This document shows positions 50,851 to 60,639 of a stretch of 64,000 nucleotides of DNA, in pieces. Both the position numbers and the translations under genes were made by a program. Each line of letters begins with the position of its first letter. Positions within the stretch are counted from its first letter, which is position 1. Below the pieces are notes generated by a model. The model saw only the letters and a list, made by a program, of their open reading frames with translations. It did not search any database and was not told the origin of the DNA. This stretch comes from Symsagittifera roscoffensis (lineage: Eukaryota > Xenacoelomorpha > Acoela > Convolutidae). Location of the stretch: NCBI RefSeq assembly GCF_963678635.1, contig NC_087066.1:41751338-41815337 (forward strand), in the 5' to 3' direction.

Positions 50851-51273
50851 TCTCCCTTCTAATGCTTTTGATAGTGTTTGTTGGGTACAAATGCTGGCTT
50901 TTTATTTCACCAAGGTGGTTTTTCTAGTTCTCATAAAATACTATAAAACCACCAGCGGATTTAGGGGGGGGGGGGCAAGTTGCTGGAGGCAGACTCCCCC
51001 CCCCACGGGGATTCGACCCCCTACCGATCCAAATTTTTTTGTACTGTCAAACTCCCTTTGTACTATTTTAAAAAATCTCTTTTTGGTTGACTGACCCTAA
51101 AATTTTCCTTCGTCGCCAAATTATTCCAATTTTGAGGGGGGGAGCGCGCGCCGAAAAAACCGCGGTTTTTTGGTCAAAATTTTACGCCTTATTTCACCAG
51201 TTTTTTTTCAAAAATTTGCCTGCGGCCCAGGAAATATTAGTCAAAATGGGGTTTTTTTATAGTGATTTGGGGG

Positions 51274-51473
51274 NNNNNNNNNNNNNNNNNNNNNNNNNNN
51301 NNNNNNNNNNNNNNNNNNNNNNNNNNNNNNNNNNNNNNNNNNNNNNNNNNNNNNNNNNNNNNNNNNNNNNNNNNNNNNNNNNNNNNNNNNNNNNNNNNNN
51401 NNNNNNNNNNNNNNNNNNNNNNNNNNNNNNNNNNNNNNNNNNNNNNNNNNNNNNNNNNNNNNNNNNNNNNNNN
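51274..51473. other. Assembly gap (200 N)
   Basis: Exactly 200 N bases, a conventional placeholder length, so the true distance is unknown. Sequence on the left is R1 element. Sequence on the right does not continue it, so material is missing or contigs were joined. Confidence 1.
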
Positions 51474-51590
51474 GAATGATATAAAAAAATTTGTCAAAAA
51501 TGGCTAGTCAAAAAGTCGAAATTTGTCTGAAGAAAAAAAACCCACCCGAGCACAAATATTCAGTTACTTTCGTATCGACAAACCACCTTT
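51474..51590 (-). mobile_element. Leader fragment of the hairpin-tailed element/retroelement, inverted
   Basis: Read on the minus strand, it matches 62310-62425 over about 115 bp with very few differences, including the small hairpin CGATACGAAAG, 'ggaatatttgtgctcgg'-like text and 'cttcagacaaatttcgac'. The rest of this copy would lie inside the adjacent gap. Confidence 0.7.
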
Positions 51591-52637
51591 AGGCAAACTT
51601 CATCGTAATACAGTTTGATTATAACATGTTTAAGGGCAAATTTAAATGTAACACAGCTAAAGCCTTTAGCTCAGTGTTTTGGGCAGATTTTCTGCTTTCA
51701 TCGTACCTCGCTGAACACGCACGTAGCTATTTAATGAATGCTAGAAAAAAATCTTTCCAAATTGAATAGATTCAATGCTTTGCAGAATATTTAGAAAATT
51801 GAAGGACAATATTTGGAACAAAAAAGAGCACTGCACAATCAAAATTTTTTCCAATGTTTTTTTCCAATGGAACAAATTTTGCGCGGGATGTTATAATTTT
51901 GAATTTTTAGGATCATAAATATAGTTTCAAAGTATTGAGCTAGCAGCTCACGCTAAGTCAAAGCGCATTTAGAGCACCTACGCTGAGAATACGAAGTTTA
52001 AAGAGAATGGATCTGCACTCTAAAACATTCATTAGAAATTAATCTAAAAAAAAAAACTGGCAAAGCATTTGAACTACTTGTCCACAATAGCAACAAAAAT
52101 ATCACCAATTAGCTCGCCTGATTTCTCTTCATAACAAATTTGCTCGTTTTACGCATTCAGCAAAGTCCGAAGCATTCAGCAATAAAGTCTTCAAAATATC
52201 AAGCGAATATTTTACAAGGATTCAAAGCGGATTTAGGATAATGCGCACTCGAGCAAAACTCCGATCGCCCTTTCACCGGTATCGGGTAATTTTCGACGAA
52301 AGGAAATTTGAAGAGCATTAAAGTTTGAATTCTGGTTTGTTTTTCTCTCCAGCAGCCAAAAAATCTATAGTATGTGTCATCAATATCAGTCATGTAGTAA
52401 AACTTATATGGCCAATTAACTTGATGCAAATCATTAAACAAATACTTTGTGATGAAGCAATTCAGGTGATGGAGCAACTTTTTGTTTTTACATTTGAAGC
52501 TATCGAGCCGATGTTTTCATTGGGAATTTTAAAAAATATTTTCAAAAAACCTAATATACGTCGAAAAATTGAACATTTGTCTAAATTTGAAAAAATATAT
52601 ATTTATCTGAGAAGTATGCAACGCTTTTTCTTTTTGT
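51591..52637. other. No gene seen downstream of the RING gene
   Basis: AT-rich sequence expected to hold the 3' untranslated region of the RING gene at its right edge. A 127-residue + strand frame (52325-52708) overlaps the RING-gene coding exon and is judged a by-product. Confidence 0.5.
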
Positions 52638-53603
52638 TCACTCACTTGAATTCCTTTTCAATGTTTCTGGGGCAATCGACACTGAGCACAGCACCTGAGA
52701 TCCATTAATTGCCAATATGTTGCCCAGATTTATCGACGGAAAAAGACAAACAATGTTTTCATCCATAATAACTCTTCTCCTGAACTGAAGTGCTTTGTTG
52801 CCTTCTTCCATGACTCGAGCATAGTCGATCTCGTAGAGGCTGATAGCTCTCATGTTTTCATTTGTGAGAGTTGCAATGAAATTAACTGAATCCAATTCAG
52901 CCGTTGTGAACGAAACGATTCCGCTTTTCTCTGCGTGCAGTTCGGTTTGCCTGAATATGTTTAGCACCGTATTTCCATTTTTCCAGCGAATGACAATTAG
53001 GGTGTTGCCTTTTCTCTCAGCCATGAGAATGTAGTCGCCCGTAGTTCTGGTAATAGACGTTCTGAACCTATCCTTTTTCACGATTTCTCTCCTCTCAACA
53101 ATTTTGTTGTCCTGGCATATAATCACCGATCGCTTGGTTGCCGATGCTTTTGGGAAAATTAGCAACCAGTTGCCCGTGCCCAGATTTGTTACATCGGCTC
53201 TTCCTTGCTTGGACAAATCGAACTTGATGTTTTCTAGGTCCAACTTCTGGATCGTGCCAAGAGAAAGTTTCTCGATTATTTCGACTCCGTACGTGTCGTT
53301 TGCGTACCGTATTGTTCCGTACAGATAGTCGTTACTCACAACTACTCCCATTAAACGAGATCCATCGTAGTTTCGTTGTTTTTGCCACACAAGACGTTTG
53401 AGGAGTCGCAAAGATCCATTGGTCAGTTCCACCTGCGAAATGGTTTGCTCCAGTCTCCCAGGGTCGGCCACGTCTCCTTGTTCATGCATGATGAAACCCA
53501 CTCCTTTCGAGTCGAAAGCTGGGCGATACCAGAAAGTGCGCTTGTTTGCTGAGTGCAAAACTAGCTGGATTGATCTTGACGATGATGTATTGTTAGTTGG
53601 AAC
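52638..53603 (-). CDS. RING-finger protein, exon 2 (unrecognised C-terminal region)
   Basis: The 321-codon exon completes a ~380-aa protein begun in 54361-54537; stop TGA at 52638-52640. Its acceptor (…gaattag|GTTCC, 53604) has a weak pyrimidine tract but restores phase 0, while the alternative acceptor 24 bases upstream would add an in-frame stop. The sequence alternates short hydrophobic and charged stretches with recurrent I/V-x-x patterns, compatible with an all-beta or propeller-like fold. I see no B-box, coiled coil, NHL or SPRY motif, and no membrane span. Its role would be substrate recognition for the N-terminal ubiquitin-ligase RING, which is inference. Higher coding-like complexity than neighbours and an intact 321-codon frame argue that it is a real gene. 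Confidence 0.75.
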   Translation of the reverse strand, partial: VPTNNTSSSRSIQLVLHSANKRTFWYRPAFDSKGVGFIMHEQGDVADPGRLEQTISQVELTNGSLRLLKRLVWQKQRNYDGSRLMGVVVSNDYLYGTIRYANDTYGVEIIEKLSLGTIQKLDLENIKFDLSKQGRADVTNLGTGNWLLIFPKASATKRSVIICQDNKIVERREIVKKDRFRTSITRTTGDYILMAERKGNTLIVIRWKNGNTVLNIFRQTELHAEKSGIVSFTTAELDSVNFIATLTNENMRAISLYEIDYARVMEEGNKALQFRRRVIMDENIVCLFPSINLGNILAINGSQVLCSVSIAPETLKRNSSE

Positions 53604-54360
53604 CTAATTCATAGTGGAAATTGGTTTCTGCACTCATAAATTAAGTTTTGTAGTTACGTTTATTTTCTCGAAAGTCACTCTAAATTCATTGTTTTTTGGT
53701 TCGTGATATGTATTTATGTATCTTTCTTTGTTTGATGTATACATCTGTTCCGTTAAACATCTATATGCGTGAAAAAACGTATATGCGTATACAACAAGTG
53801 TATTTGTAATCAAGCATATGGGTTGGCAGGGGTTGAATCTATGCGTTGGATCTAGGATTTTCTCGAGGGGGCCAACTTTCAAAAAATTTTGAGGCTTAAA
53901 AAAAGAGCTCGACAATTGATTTTCTGAGCGCTCTCAGCACACTCTATCAAACCCAGTTTTTGATTTTTGACACAAAAATTTCCGCCGCAGGCAAATTTTT
54001 GAAAAACCGGCCAAAAGAGGCGTTTTTAGGCACTTTTTGGAAAATTTTGACCAATAAAATGCGTTTTTTCAGTGCGCGCTTCACTTCAAAAATACTATAT
54101 ATTGGCGCCAAAGGGGCCTTTAGAAAAAATTTAGGGTTGGTTGGCCTAAAGTGAATGACTTAAAAAATACCAAAGGGTGGTGAGAGGGTCGAATCCTTAA
54201 GGTGGGACTGGTAGGTGAGAGGGTCGAACCCCTAAGGGAAAGAGAAACAATCAACCCCCCAAATCCGTCCCTGTTGGTAAGTATATACACTCACTTTTTA
54301 CCTATCTTCCAAAAAAAATCCCTGTCGCAAATTATTGACAAAACACAAAAAGTGGCTTAC
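53604..54360 (-). other. Intron of the RING gene, with hAT-type MITE
   Basis: 757 bp between donor CAC|gtaagc (54360 side) and acceptor ttag (53604). Most of it is the mobile element at 53827-54273. Confidence 0.65.
53827..54273. mobile_element. hAT-type MITE, relative of the copy at 14454
   Basis: It shares 'ggatctaggattttctcgagg', 'ggcactttttggaaaattttgacca', 'gcgcgct', 'tatattggcgccaaagg' and a terminal 'aaatccgtccctg' with the element at 14454-14836, in the same order. It starts CAGGGGTTGAATC. No clean target duplication is seen; a 5-bp GTTGG lies at both ends. It has a duplicated 'gagggtcgaa(c/t)cc' phrase at about 54182-54230. Confidence 0.7.
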
Positions 54361-54537
54361 GTGTTCTCTTCTCAGAGGATCTCTATCCATATTCCTCGGT
54401 ATTGCTGATCTGCACACCCTGCATATAGGTGCAGGTTTTTTGAGAATGTGTGAAATACAGTCCCGGCAGAATTCGTGTCCACACATTAGAGGTTCACGGT
54501 CTTCCAAAGAGTTCAAACAAATTTGACACTCATTCAT
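54361..54537 (-). CDS. RING-finger protein, exon 1 (C3HC4 RING)
   Basis: The 59-codon exon starts at the first ATG after an in-frame TAG upstream. It encodes a complete C3HC4 RING within the first 43 residues: C4-x2-C7, C19-x-H21, C24-x2-C27, C39-x2-C42. RING domains bind two zinc ions and recruit E2 ubiquitin-conjugating enzymes, so the product is probably an E3 ubiquitin ligase. The exon ends in phase 0 at CAC|gtaagc, a good donor, and joins 53603. The RING sits at the extreme N terminus, as in TRIM-like ligases, but no B-box follows. Confidence 0.85.
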
Positions 54538-54604
54538 TTTGCGTTTGAATCTGAGTGTCTGATTAGCCTATCAGAGTCAGCCTTACCCGCACTGAAGTTT
54601 CATG

Positions 54605-54830
54605 GATAATAATCGATTATATTGGTTTTTCATTGTCAGTCTCTATAAAAACAATAAAAACAATCGATTATAATTGATTGAAAATGGATTTTAATCATAA
54701 TATTTTTCAAACAATGAAATTTGAATATAATCGAGTAAAATCGATTATTGTCAATTTATTTTCAAAAAAATTATCAAAAGAAAAATAATCCATTTTAATC
54801 AATTATAATGGATTAAAATCCTTTTCTTTA
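54605..54830. repeat. TCGATTA-rich self-complementary tract
   Basis: Dense repetition of AATCGATTATAAT and variants, on both strands by its near-palindromic nature. Related tracts occur at 1045-1195 and 55545-55705. Noncoding. Confidence 0.6.
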
Positions 54831-54971
54831 AACCTTTTTGAGTGTTGTTTTCATTTTTACATAATATTTTTAAGCTTAAAATTGTTATTTTGTTCTCTAG
54901 CTAAATTTCATTTTTTCCAATTTTCAATTGCGCCCATGAAAATTTACAAAATTTATCTATGATAACAACCA

Positions 54972-54994
54972 CCCCCCCCCCCCCCCCCCCCCCC
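54972..54994. repeat. Poly-C tract (23 bases)
   Basis: An unbroken run of 23 C, immediately before a G-rich minisatellite. The length is likely to vary between individuals and to be error-prone in sequencing. Confidence 0.95.
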
Positions 54995-55024
54995 ACGTTT
55001 ACCCGTACTGCAGAGATACTTGTC

Positions 55025-55345
55025 CCGTTAGGTAGGGTGTTTAGTGGGGGGGTTGGTACGTGGGTGGTGGGGGGTACGTGGGGGGATGGAGGGTGCGTAT
55101 AGGGTGGGTTACATGGAGGGATGTACTAGGGGAAGGGGTACGTGGGGGGGGGGGGGGGGTGGTATAGAGGGTACGTGGGGGGTATTACGTGAAGGGGGTA
55201 CGTGAAGGGGGTTGCGTGGGGGGGGGTACGTGAAGGGGGTGTTACGTTAAGGGGGTACGTGGAGCGAGGGGTGTACATGAAGGGGGTACGTGGAGGGGGG
55301 TAAGTGAAGGGGGGTAGGTGAAGGGGGTCCGTGGGGGGATTACGT
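55025..55345. repeat. G-rich minisatellite, GTACGTG-Gn type
   Basis: About twenty degenerate units of 12-20 bp built on 'gtacgtggaggggg' or 'gtacgtgaaggggg', with G runs of four to fifteen. The minus strand appears to encode a Pro/Thr/Tyr-rich peptide, an artefact of the repeat. Confidence 0.9.
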
Positions 55346-55544
55346 GGGGAACTGGTCAAAAGTGCCGTTTTCGGGCACTTTTTGGAAAATTACTACATAT
55401 TGGCCTCTTCAAAATTACTGCATATTGGCTGTGTTCGTTCGAGTTTTGCAGAAAGCTGCAAAAAATAAAGTCAAATATTTACAAAATTTAATCCATTTTC
55501 ATGGATTTTTTGTACAAAAAATAATCCATTATTTTGAAAATAAA

Positions 55545-55705
55545 AATTAATTCTAATCGATTACAATGGATTATAATGGATTTTTTTTCGATAATAATCG
55601 ATTAAAATGGATTTAAAATCCATTACGTTGTCTAAATCTGCCATGATGATGGATTATATAGACAACATTTTAGCCAACAAAAATCCTTTATAATCCATTT
55701 TCATC
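55545..55705. repeat. TCGATTA / ATGGATTA-rich tract
   Basis: The same composition as 54605-54830, mixed with ATGGATTATAATGGATT units. About 220 bp at 55346-55540 separate it from the G-rich array; that spacer includes a short stretch like the hAT-type MITE ('gggcactttttggaaaatta'). Confidence 0.6.
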
Positions 55706-58300
55706 CATGAAACTTTGTTGCGGGTATTACTATGAGTTGAAGAAAGATGTAGAAATTCTGATTTTGGGCCGTTCAGTGCATAAGACCCAAAAAAGTCTAT
55801 AGAAAAATAATTACGGTTCTCACTGTGTCTATAAATAAATAAATAAATACACGTAAATCACATAAAAATGATTGTGCTGTGATAAACTAAGCACCAAAAC
55901 AAGCACCAAAACAGAGTAATTGTAATAAATACAAAAACATACAGACCGCGTGCAAGTTTTTCAATTTTCAGTCTAAATAAATTAGCGTACAACACTTACA
56001 TATAAACAGATTGGAGAAAGAGCAACGTGCCGCAGCGACAGTTTGTCAAAAGCGTAAGCTTTTGATTGCATTGTCATCTAAGATAATTTTTATCGCCGAA
56101 ACAGTACACAGACGAATAAGATATCGTCTTATAAATTAAATTTTTGAATGTCTAATAATGTGAACGCCTTTGATAGAAAAATTCGATTTGTTTTGCGAAC
56201 CGATTCACTCTATGCAAATATTTACAAATTTCAAAGATTTAGCATTTCAGTAGTTTGCCCAGAAAAATATGAGAACTGAATCACGCAATGAAATTTTGAA
56301 TCTTTTTGAGAACCAAAAAACCTTAAGAAAATAACCTTAAAATTTTTGAAATCACAGCTTTAATTGCTCGCTGAAAAAATTGTCAATGTTTTTGAATCGA
56401 TTCACGGTATAGTTCTTAGGTTGCTTTAAATTTTCCCGTTTCATCGCAAGTTTCTATGCGAATCATTTCACTAGGAAAGTAACTTGGTTTGATTGAATGG
56501 CTTGCTCAGAAAATATTAGTTTTTGCCAATCGAGCTAAAGTATGAAGTAACATAAAAAATTCAAATTTAATAAACTAAATGGTTTGCTCACCAAAGAATT
56601 GAATATTATTTCAATCTGAAATACCTTGAATTTGTTCAAAGTTACGTAACTTGAACGAATAGCTTGCCTCGATAAACCTAAAAATTTTCAAAGTGATCTA
56701 CAAAATGAATTATTCAAATTTCATTGTTTTAATGGCTTGCTGCTTGCTCAATACAGCTAACTTTTTGCGGGTCGATTGGTTGATGACTTGCTACGGATAT
56801 AAAAGTTCAATGGATGCAGCGTTTTAATCTTTTTATCGAGCGCATTGTTTAAGAAAGCTTAGAACAGAACTTATAAGAATCATTCAGAGCAACCATCGAG
56901 TTCTAGAATTTTCAATCATTTTAAAGACTTTGACTTAAAGCTTCCCATGGCCTAGAGGTATCAAAAACGGCTGGGATTGAAAAAGTCCTGGTTCGAATTT
57001 GCAAGTAACTGTTTTTATTTCAAACGAGAATTAATTCGTTTGAAAAGAAAACCGTCGGCTTATTTTGCGTCTGCTTATGTTTTGTCGGCTTATAAAATAT
57101 ATATTTTACATTTTTTAATTTTTTATTTTTATTGTAGTTGCTCATGTTGATCAGTATAATTCTGCTCTTTGTAATTTGTAAGCTTTTTATATTTTCTTTT
57201 TTTGTTTTTTTTTGCTCAAAAACTCTAATCTGCCCAAAAAAATTCGGCTTAAATTTTAATGGCTTGATGACCTAATTTTGAGTGGACTTAGTGGCCTAAA
57301 ATTAGATCTTAATAAATTGCTACCTAAATGTTTCCTAAATTGCGTCTTAAACAAGTTTTAGATTACAGTTTAATTTTTTCATGACAACAGTTTTCAGCCT
57401 AATTTCCAAAAGGGTTCTTAATGGCTTCATATTGCCTATTTTGACAAACGATAATCATATTTTGTTTGTGCCCGGATGTATTTTAATAGCGAGGGAGAAT
57501 TATTAGTTTTTTAGTTTTCAATTATTTTCGTTTTTTTTTGCGGTTTTCGTTTGGGCCAAAAAAACTTTGTGCGTGTGTGTTTTTAGGGGAGAGCGACTGG
57601 TTAACTTTTTATAATTCTTATTGATTTTTTTCAGAGGGTTTCTTCTAAGGTTTTTCGACTTTGTTACAGCTTGGTAAGTTTTCATCTGATGCAATTTATT
57701 CACATTTTTTTGTACTGGTATGTTTTGTTTCAAAGCTAGCCTGCTTCATTGTGATAGATCCAGAATCTATGTTTTTTTTTTGCCGACTTAACTTTTTGTT
57801 CTGTTTTTTTTTCATAATTGGATTATCTTGCTCAAAAACTTTAAATTTCTTAGAAACCAATTCAGTACAAAACTGCTTGAAAACTTTCAAAGTTTCATAA
57901 CTTGAATAACTTTTTGCCAACTGATTCGTCTGAACCAACCTCGAACTTTTTAAAAATTACTAGCTTGAGTAGCTTGCATAGAAAAATTTAAATTTTTGCG
58001 AGCGGACTCGATTCATGAATTAAATTGAAATGTTTCAAAATTTCATAGCTGCAATAGCTGGCTTGGAAAAATTTGAATTTTTTGCAAACCCATTAGTCTG
58101 AAATAACTTGAAATGTTTCAAAGTGTAATAGCTCAATATTTCAAAGTTTCATAGCTTGAATGGTGTTAATAAAAAAAACTTAAGTTTTTTTCGCCATCCA
58201 AATCGCTTCTTGAAATAACTTCGCATCATTTTTCGCATCATATTTCAAAGACAGCCTTTTTTCGGCAACTTTTTTGAAAGCTGTTTCGTTCTTTGAAATT
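55706..58300. repeat. Degenerate dispersed/tandem repeats, no gene
   Basis: From about 56160 to 56780 and again 57790 to 58200 a loose unit of roughly 90-100 bp recurs: 'tttcaaagtttcatagcttgaat', 'ggcttgctcagaaaaatt', 'tttgcgaaccgattc'. Units are strongly diverged. No protein-like frame is seen; the frames at 57518-57938 are low complexity. Confidence 0.45.
56941..57005 (+). tRNA. tRNA-like sequence or SINE head (pseudogene)
   Basis: It contains TGGCCTAGAGG (56948-56958), a good match to a polymerase III A box, and GGTTCGAATTT (56990-57000), a B box, at a tRNA-like spacing. The acceptor stem does not pair and the anticodon arm is unconvincing, so it is a decayed tRNA gene or a tRNA-derived SINE rather than a functional tRNA. 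Confidence 0.35.
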
Positions 58301-58360
58301 TTAATAATTTGATTAATTATTGGAGACGGGCTTGTAAGTACATACAAAAGGGATCACATA

Positions 58361-58731
58361 TGGTGGCCTGTCAATAAGCAGAATGGTCTAAGAACGTGTC
58401 CAAGAGCAGAAAAATAGGAGAATATCAACTTTTAAAAGCTAAATGGTAAATTAAGTATTAGAATTGTCAAAAAAACGAAAATATTTTGCACTCTTTGAAG
58501 GATTCAATCGAGATTTTTTTAATTAAAAAAAGACGTTGATAAAATTATTCATTACCTGCATAGTTTATTCCATTTTGGTAATATTGAGGTTGCGAGTATT
58601 CGTTTAGTATCAATATCAGTTAGCCCGAAAAAAATTAAATTTAGTGTTTTTATAATTTTCTGCTCTTGGACCCATTCTGTTCTTAGACCATTTATAAGAC
58701 CATTCTGCTAATTGCTCTGCCTGCCAGAGAT
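58361..58731. mobile_element. Foldback MITE, copy 1
   Basis: Left end 'ggcctgtcaataagcagaat' and right end '...accattctgctaattgctctgcc' are imperfect inverted repeats of about 60-70 bp. The inner parts 'gtccaagagcagaaaaa' and 'ttttctgctcttggac' also pair. It has the same ends as the copy at 59771-60138; no coding capacity. Confidence 0.75.
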
Positions 58732-58986
58732 ATGATTTAGAATCTTCTACTTCAATTTGCATAGCTCTTGATTGGATACAACCAATGAAGTCGAAAAAAT
58801 GTAGCAAGCTGACACACATGATACTATCGGCAAACAAACACATTTGATCAAATTTTTATTTGAACTCACAACTTGCACAAAATGTTTTTTAAACAAAACA
58901 AGACAGTACAAATTGAGATAAAATTAAGTAAAACGAAAATAAAATAACGTCAATATTATGTCAATTAAAGAAAATTTGCATGCATT

Positions 58987-59003
58987 GGGGGGGGGGGGGG
59001 GGG
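58987..59003. repeat. Poly-G tract (17 bases)
   Basis: An unbroken run of 17 G. Confidence 0.95.
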
Positions 59004-59770
59004 AGAGTATGCGACACGCATGCAAATAGGCTGGTCCCATGAATTTGGTAACTGTTTTGTAATTGATACATAAATATTAGGTAGCGATTCCAATTTCGGC
59101 TCGCACTTTCGCTAGCGTTGTTAATGTGCTCTCAGTTTTCTTCGAGTTTCATTTTTGAGCTATTTTTTCATCCGCTGTCTGTCTAGTAAAAAAGTTTATA
59201 ATGCCACAACAGCAGAGTGGGTTTTATGAAGGCTCTGATTAGCTGTGGAGCTGAAAAGAAAGAGAGAGCCAATCAATTTGTTTAGCGATATAAACTCAAA
59301 CCTGTGCATTTTTTCTGTTCAGATTCCGATAGAAAATTAAATCTTACCAACGCAAAAACTCCAGTCAAATAAAAGCTGAACTTTAGTTTGCAGGATTGAC
59401 ATGTGTTCTTACTTCTTGTGAACTTGAAATGTTGTAAACAAACCATCAGATTTTTCAAATTGTGCTCATCAAATTTCACATTGCTACTAAATGCTTATTT
59501 CTAACCCTTCTTCTTTGCCTTCTTTTTAATTTACAATTTTGAAAGCTGTAAAAAATGAATTCAATTGATTGAATGACAAAAACGAGATAAAGTTGATTAT
59601 CATGTCTAATATTTTAAAATGACTCTTTCAATCTTAATAAAATTACAAGTGGAATGAAAGCTTTTCAATGTGATGGGAGTGTGCAAAAGAACAGTTGGCG
59701 CTTTCTTTGCCAAAACTCAAGCTGGACAAAAAATTTGATAATTTTTAACAAAGAACAAGGCTTTAGAGCG

Positions 59771-60138
59771 GAGGCGGAGCAATAAGCAGAATGGTCCAAG
59801 TGCAGAAAGGGTCCAAGAGCAGAAAAACAGAAAAATATTGACTTATATTGTTTTATACGGGCTAATTGATAAAACGATTATTAGAATCGTCAAAAAGTAC
59901 CAAGAAAACGAATAAATTATGCATCAATTGACTAATTTCATCAAGTTTTCATGATTAATTTTTAAAAAAAATTCTTGATTAAATTGCTCAAATTATGCAT
60001 GAAATGTTCGTTTCTTTGCTTTTTTTGACGTTTCTGATAATTAATTTACCGATTAGCTTATCGAAAAAGATATTTTTCTATTTTTCTGCTCTTGGCCCAT
60101 TCTACTCTTAGATCATTCTGCTTATTGACTGGCCACCC
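59771..60138. mobile_element. Foldback MITE, copy 2, with 9-bp target duplication
   Basis: 368 bp with inverted-repeat ends of about 70 bp (left 'gagcaataagcagaatggtc', right 'gatcattctgcttattgac' plus 'tggccaccc'). TTTAGAGCG occurs directly outside both ends (59762-59770 and 60139-60147). A 9-bp duplication points to a Mutator-like (MULE) or, if one base is chance, a hAT transposase. Confidence 0.75.
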
Positions 60139-60154
60139 TTTAGAGCGTTGTTGT

Positions 60155-60632
60155 ACCGACTTTCGATGTACGGGTTTTTTTTCTTCAGACAAATTTCGAA
60201 TTTTTTAATATAATTCAAAAGCTAAAGTTGTCTTGAGCTTAAACTTGAAAAGATATTTCACCTGTAATTTTTTTTTGTAAAGTTATGGGAGTTTTAAGAT
60301 TGCCATTTTGGCCAATTTGGGACAAATAACGCGCGATATATTTCGCGCAATTAACGCGTAAGCGGAGAGTTAATCCGTCTTAGATATCGTTCCAAATTGC
60401 TTGAAAGAAGCTTATTTGCCACAATTGATTTGTTACAAGGAGCGAAATCTATCCTTTTGCAGTTTATATGGCGTGTGGGGGGATGATTTCATAGAAAAAA
60501 TTTCAAATTTAGGAAAACAAATTTTCATTGTATTTATTACTTTTAACTTGTTAATGATATTTATGTTATTACTGCTCCATAAACCTTAAAAGGGAGTTGG
60601 AACATTCAGGGCTTCGCCCTGATACGAGCAGT
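60155..60632 (+). mobile_element. Hairpin-ended non-autonomous element, full-length copy
   Basis: It begins 'ccgactttcgatgtacgggt' and 'cttcagacaaatttcgaa', matching the leader at 62305-62425, and ends with 'cattcagggcttcgccctga' and tacgagcagt, matching 9157-9187. The 3' stem TCAGGGC-TTC-GCCCTGA is at 60606-60622. An insertion with palindromic GCGCGATATATTTCGCGC-like sequence (60330-60350) is absent from the 8868 copy. No protein is encoded. It looks like the two ends of a larger element joined with the middle removed. Confidence 0.6.
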
Positions 60633-60639
60633 CTTTTTT

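Larger units (their letters stand above)
46811..51273. repeat. Tandem duplication with 2630-bp period, running into the gap
   Basis: 46811-48643 and 49441-51273 are the same sequence at offset 2630, with only a handful of differences (one C/T near 48243/50873 and homopolymer lengths). Between them sit an R1 element (48320-48948) and a diverged, partial earlier copy (49111-49419) of 46811-47119. So an older partial duplication was followed by a very recent one. The second copy ends exactly at the run of N, so an assembly artefact must be considered. Confidence 0.85.

Noticed and set aside
55126-55359. 77-residue Pro/Thr/Tyr-rich protein on the minus strand
   Set aside because: It is the translation of the G-rich minisatellite; there is no other coding evidence.
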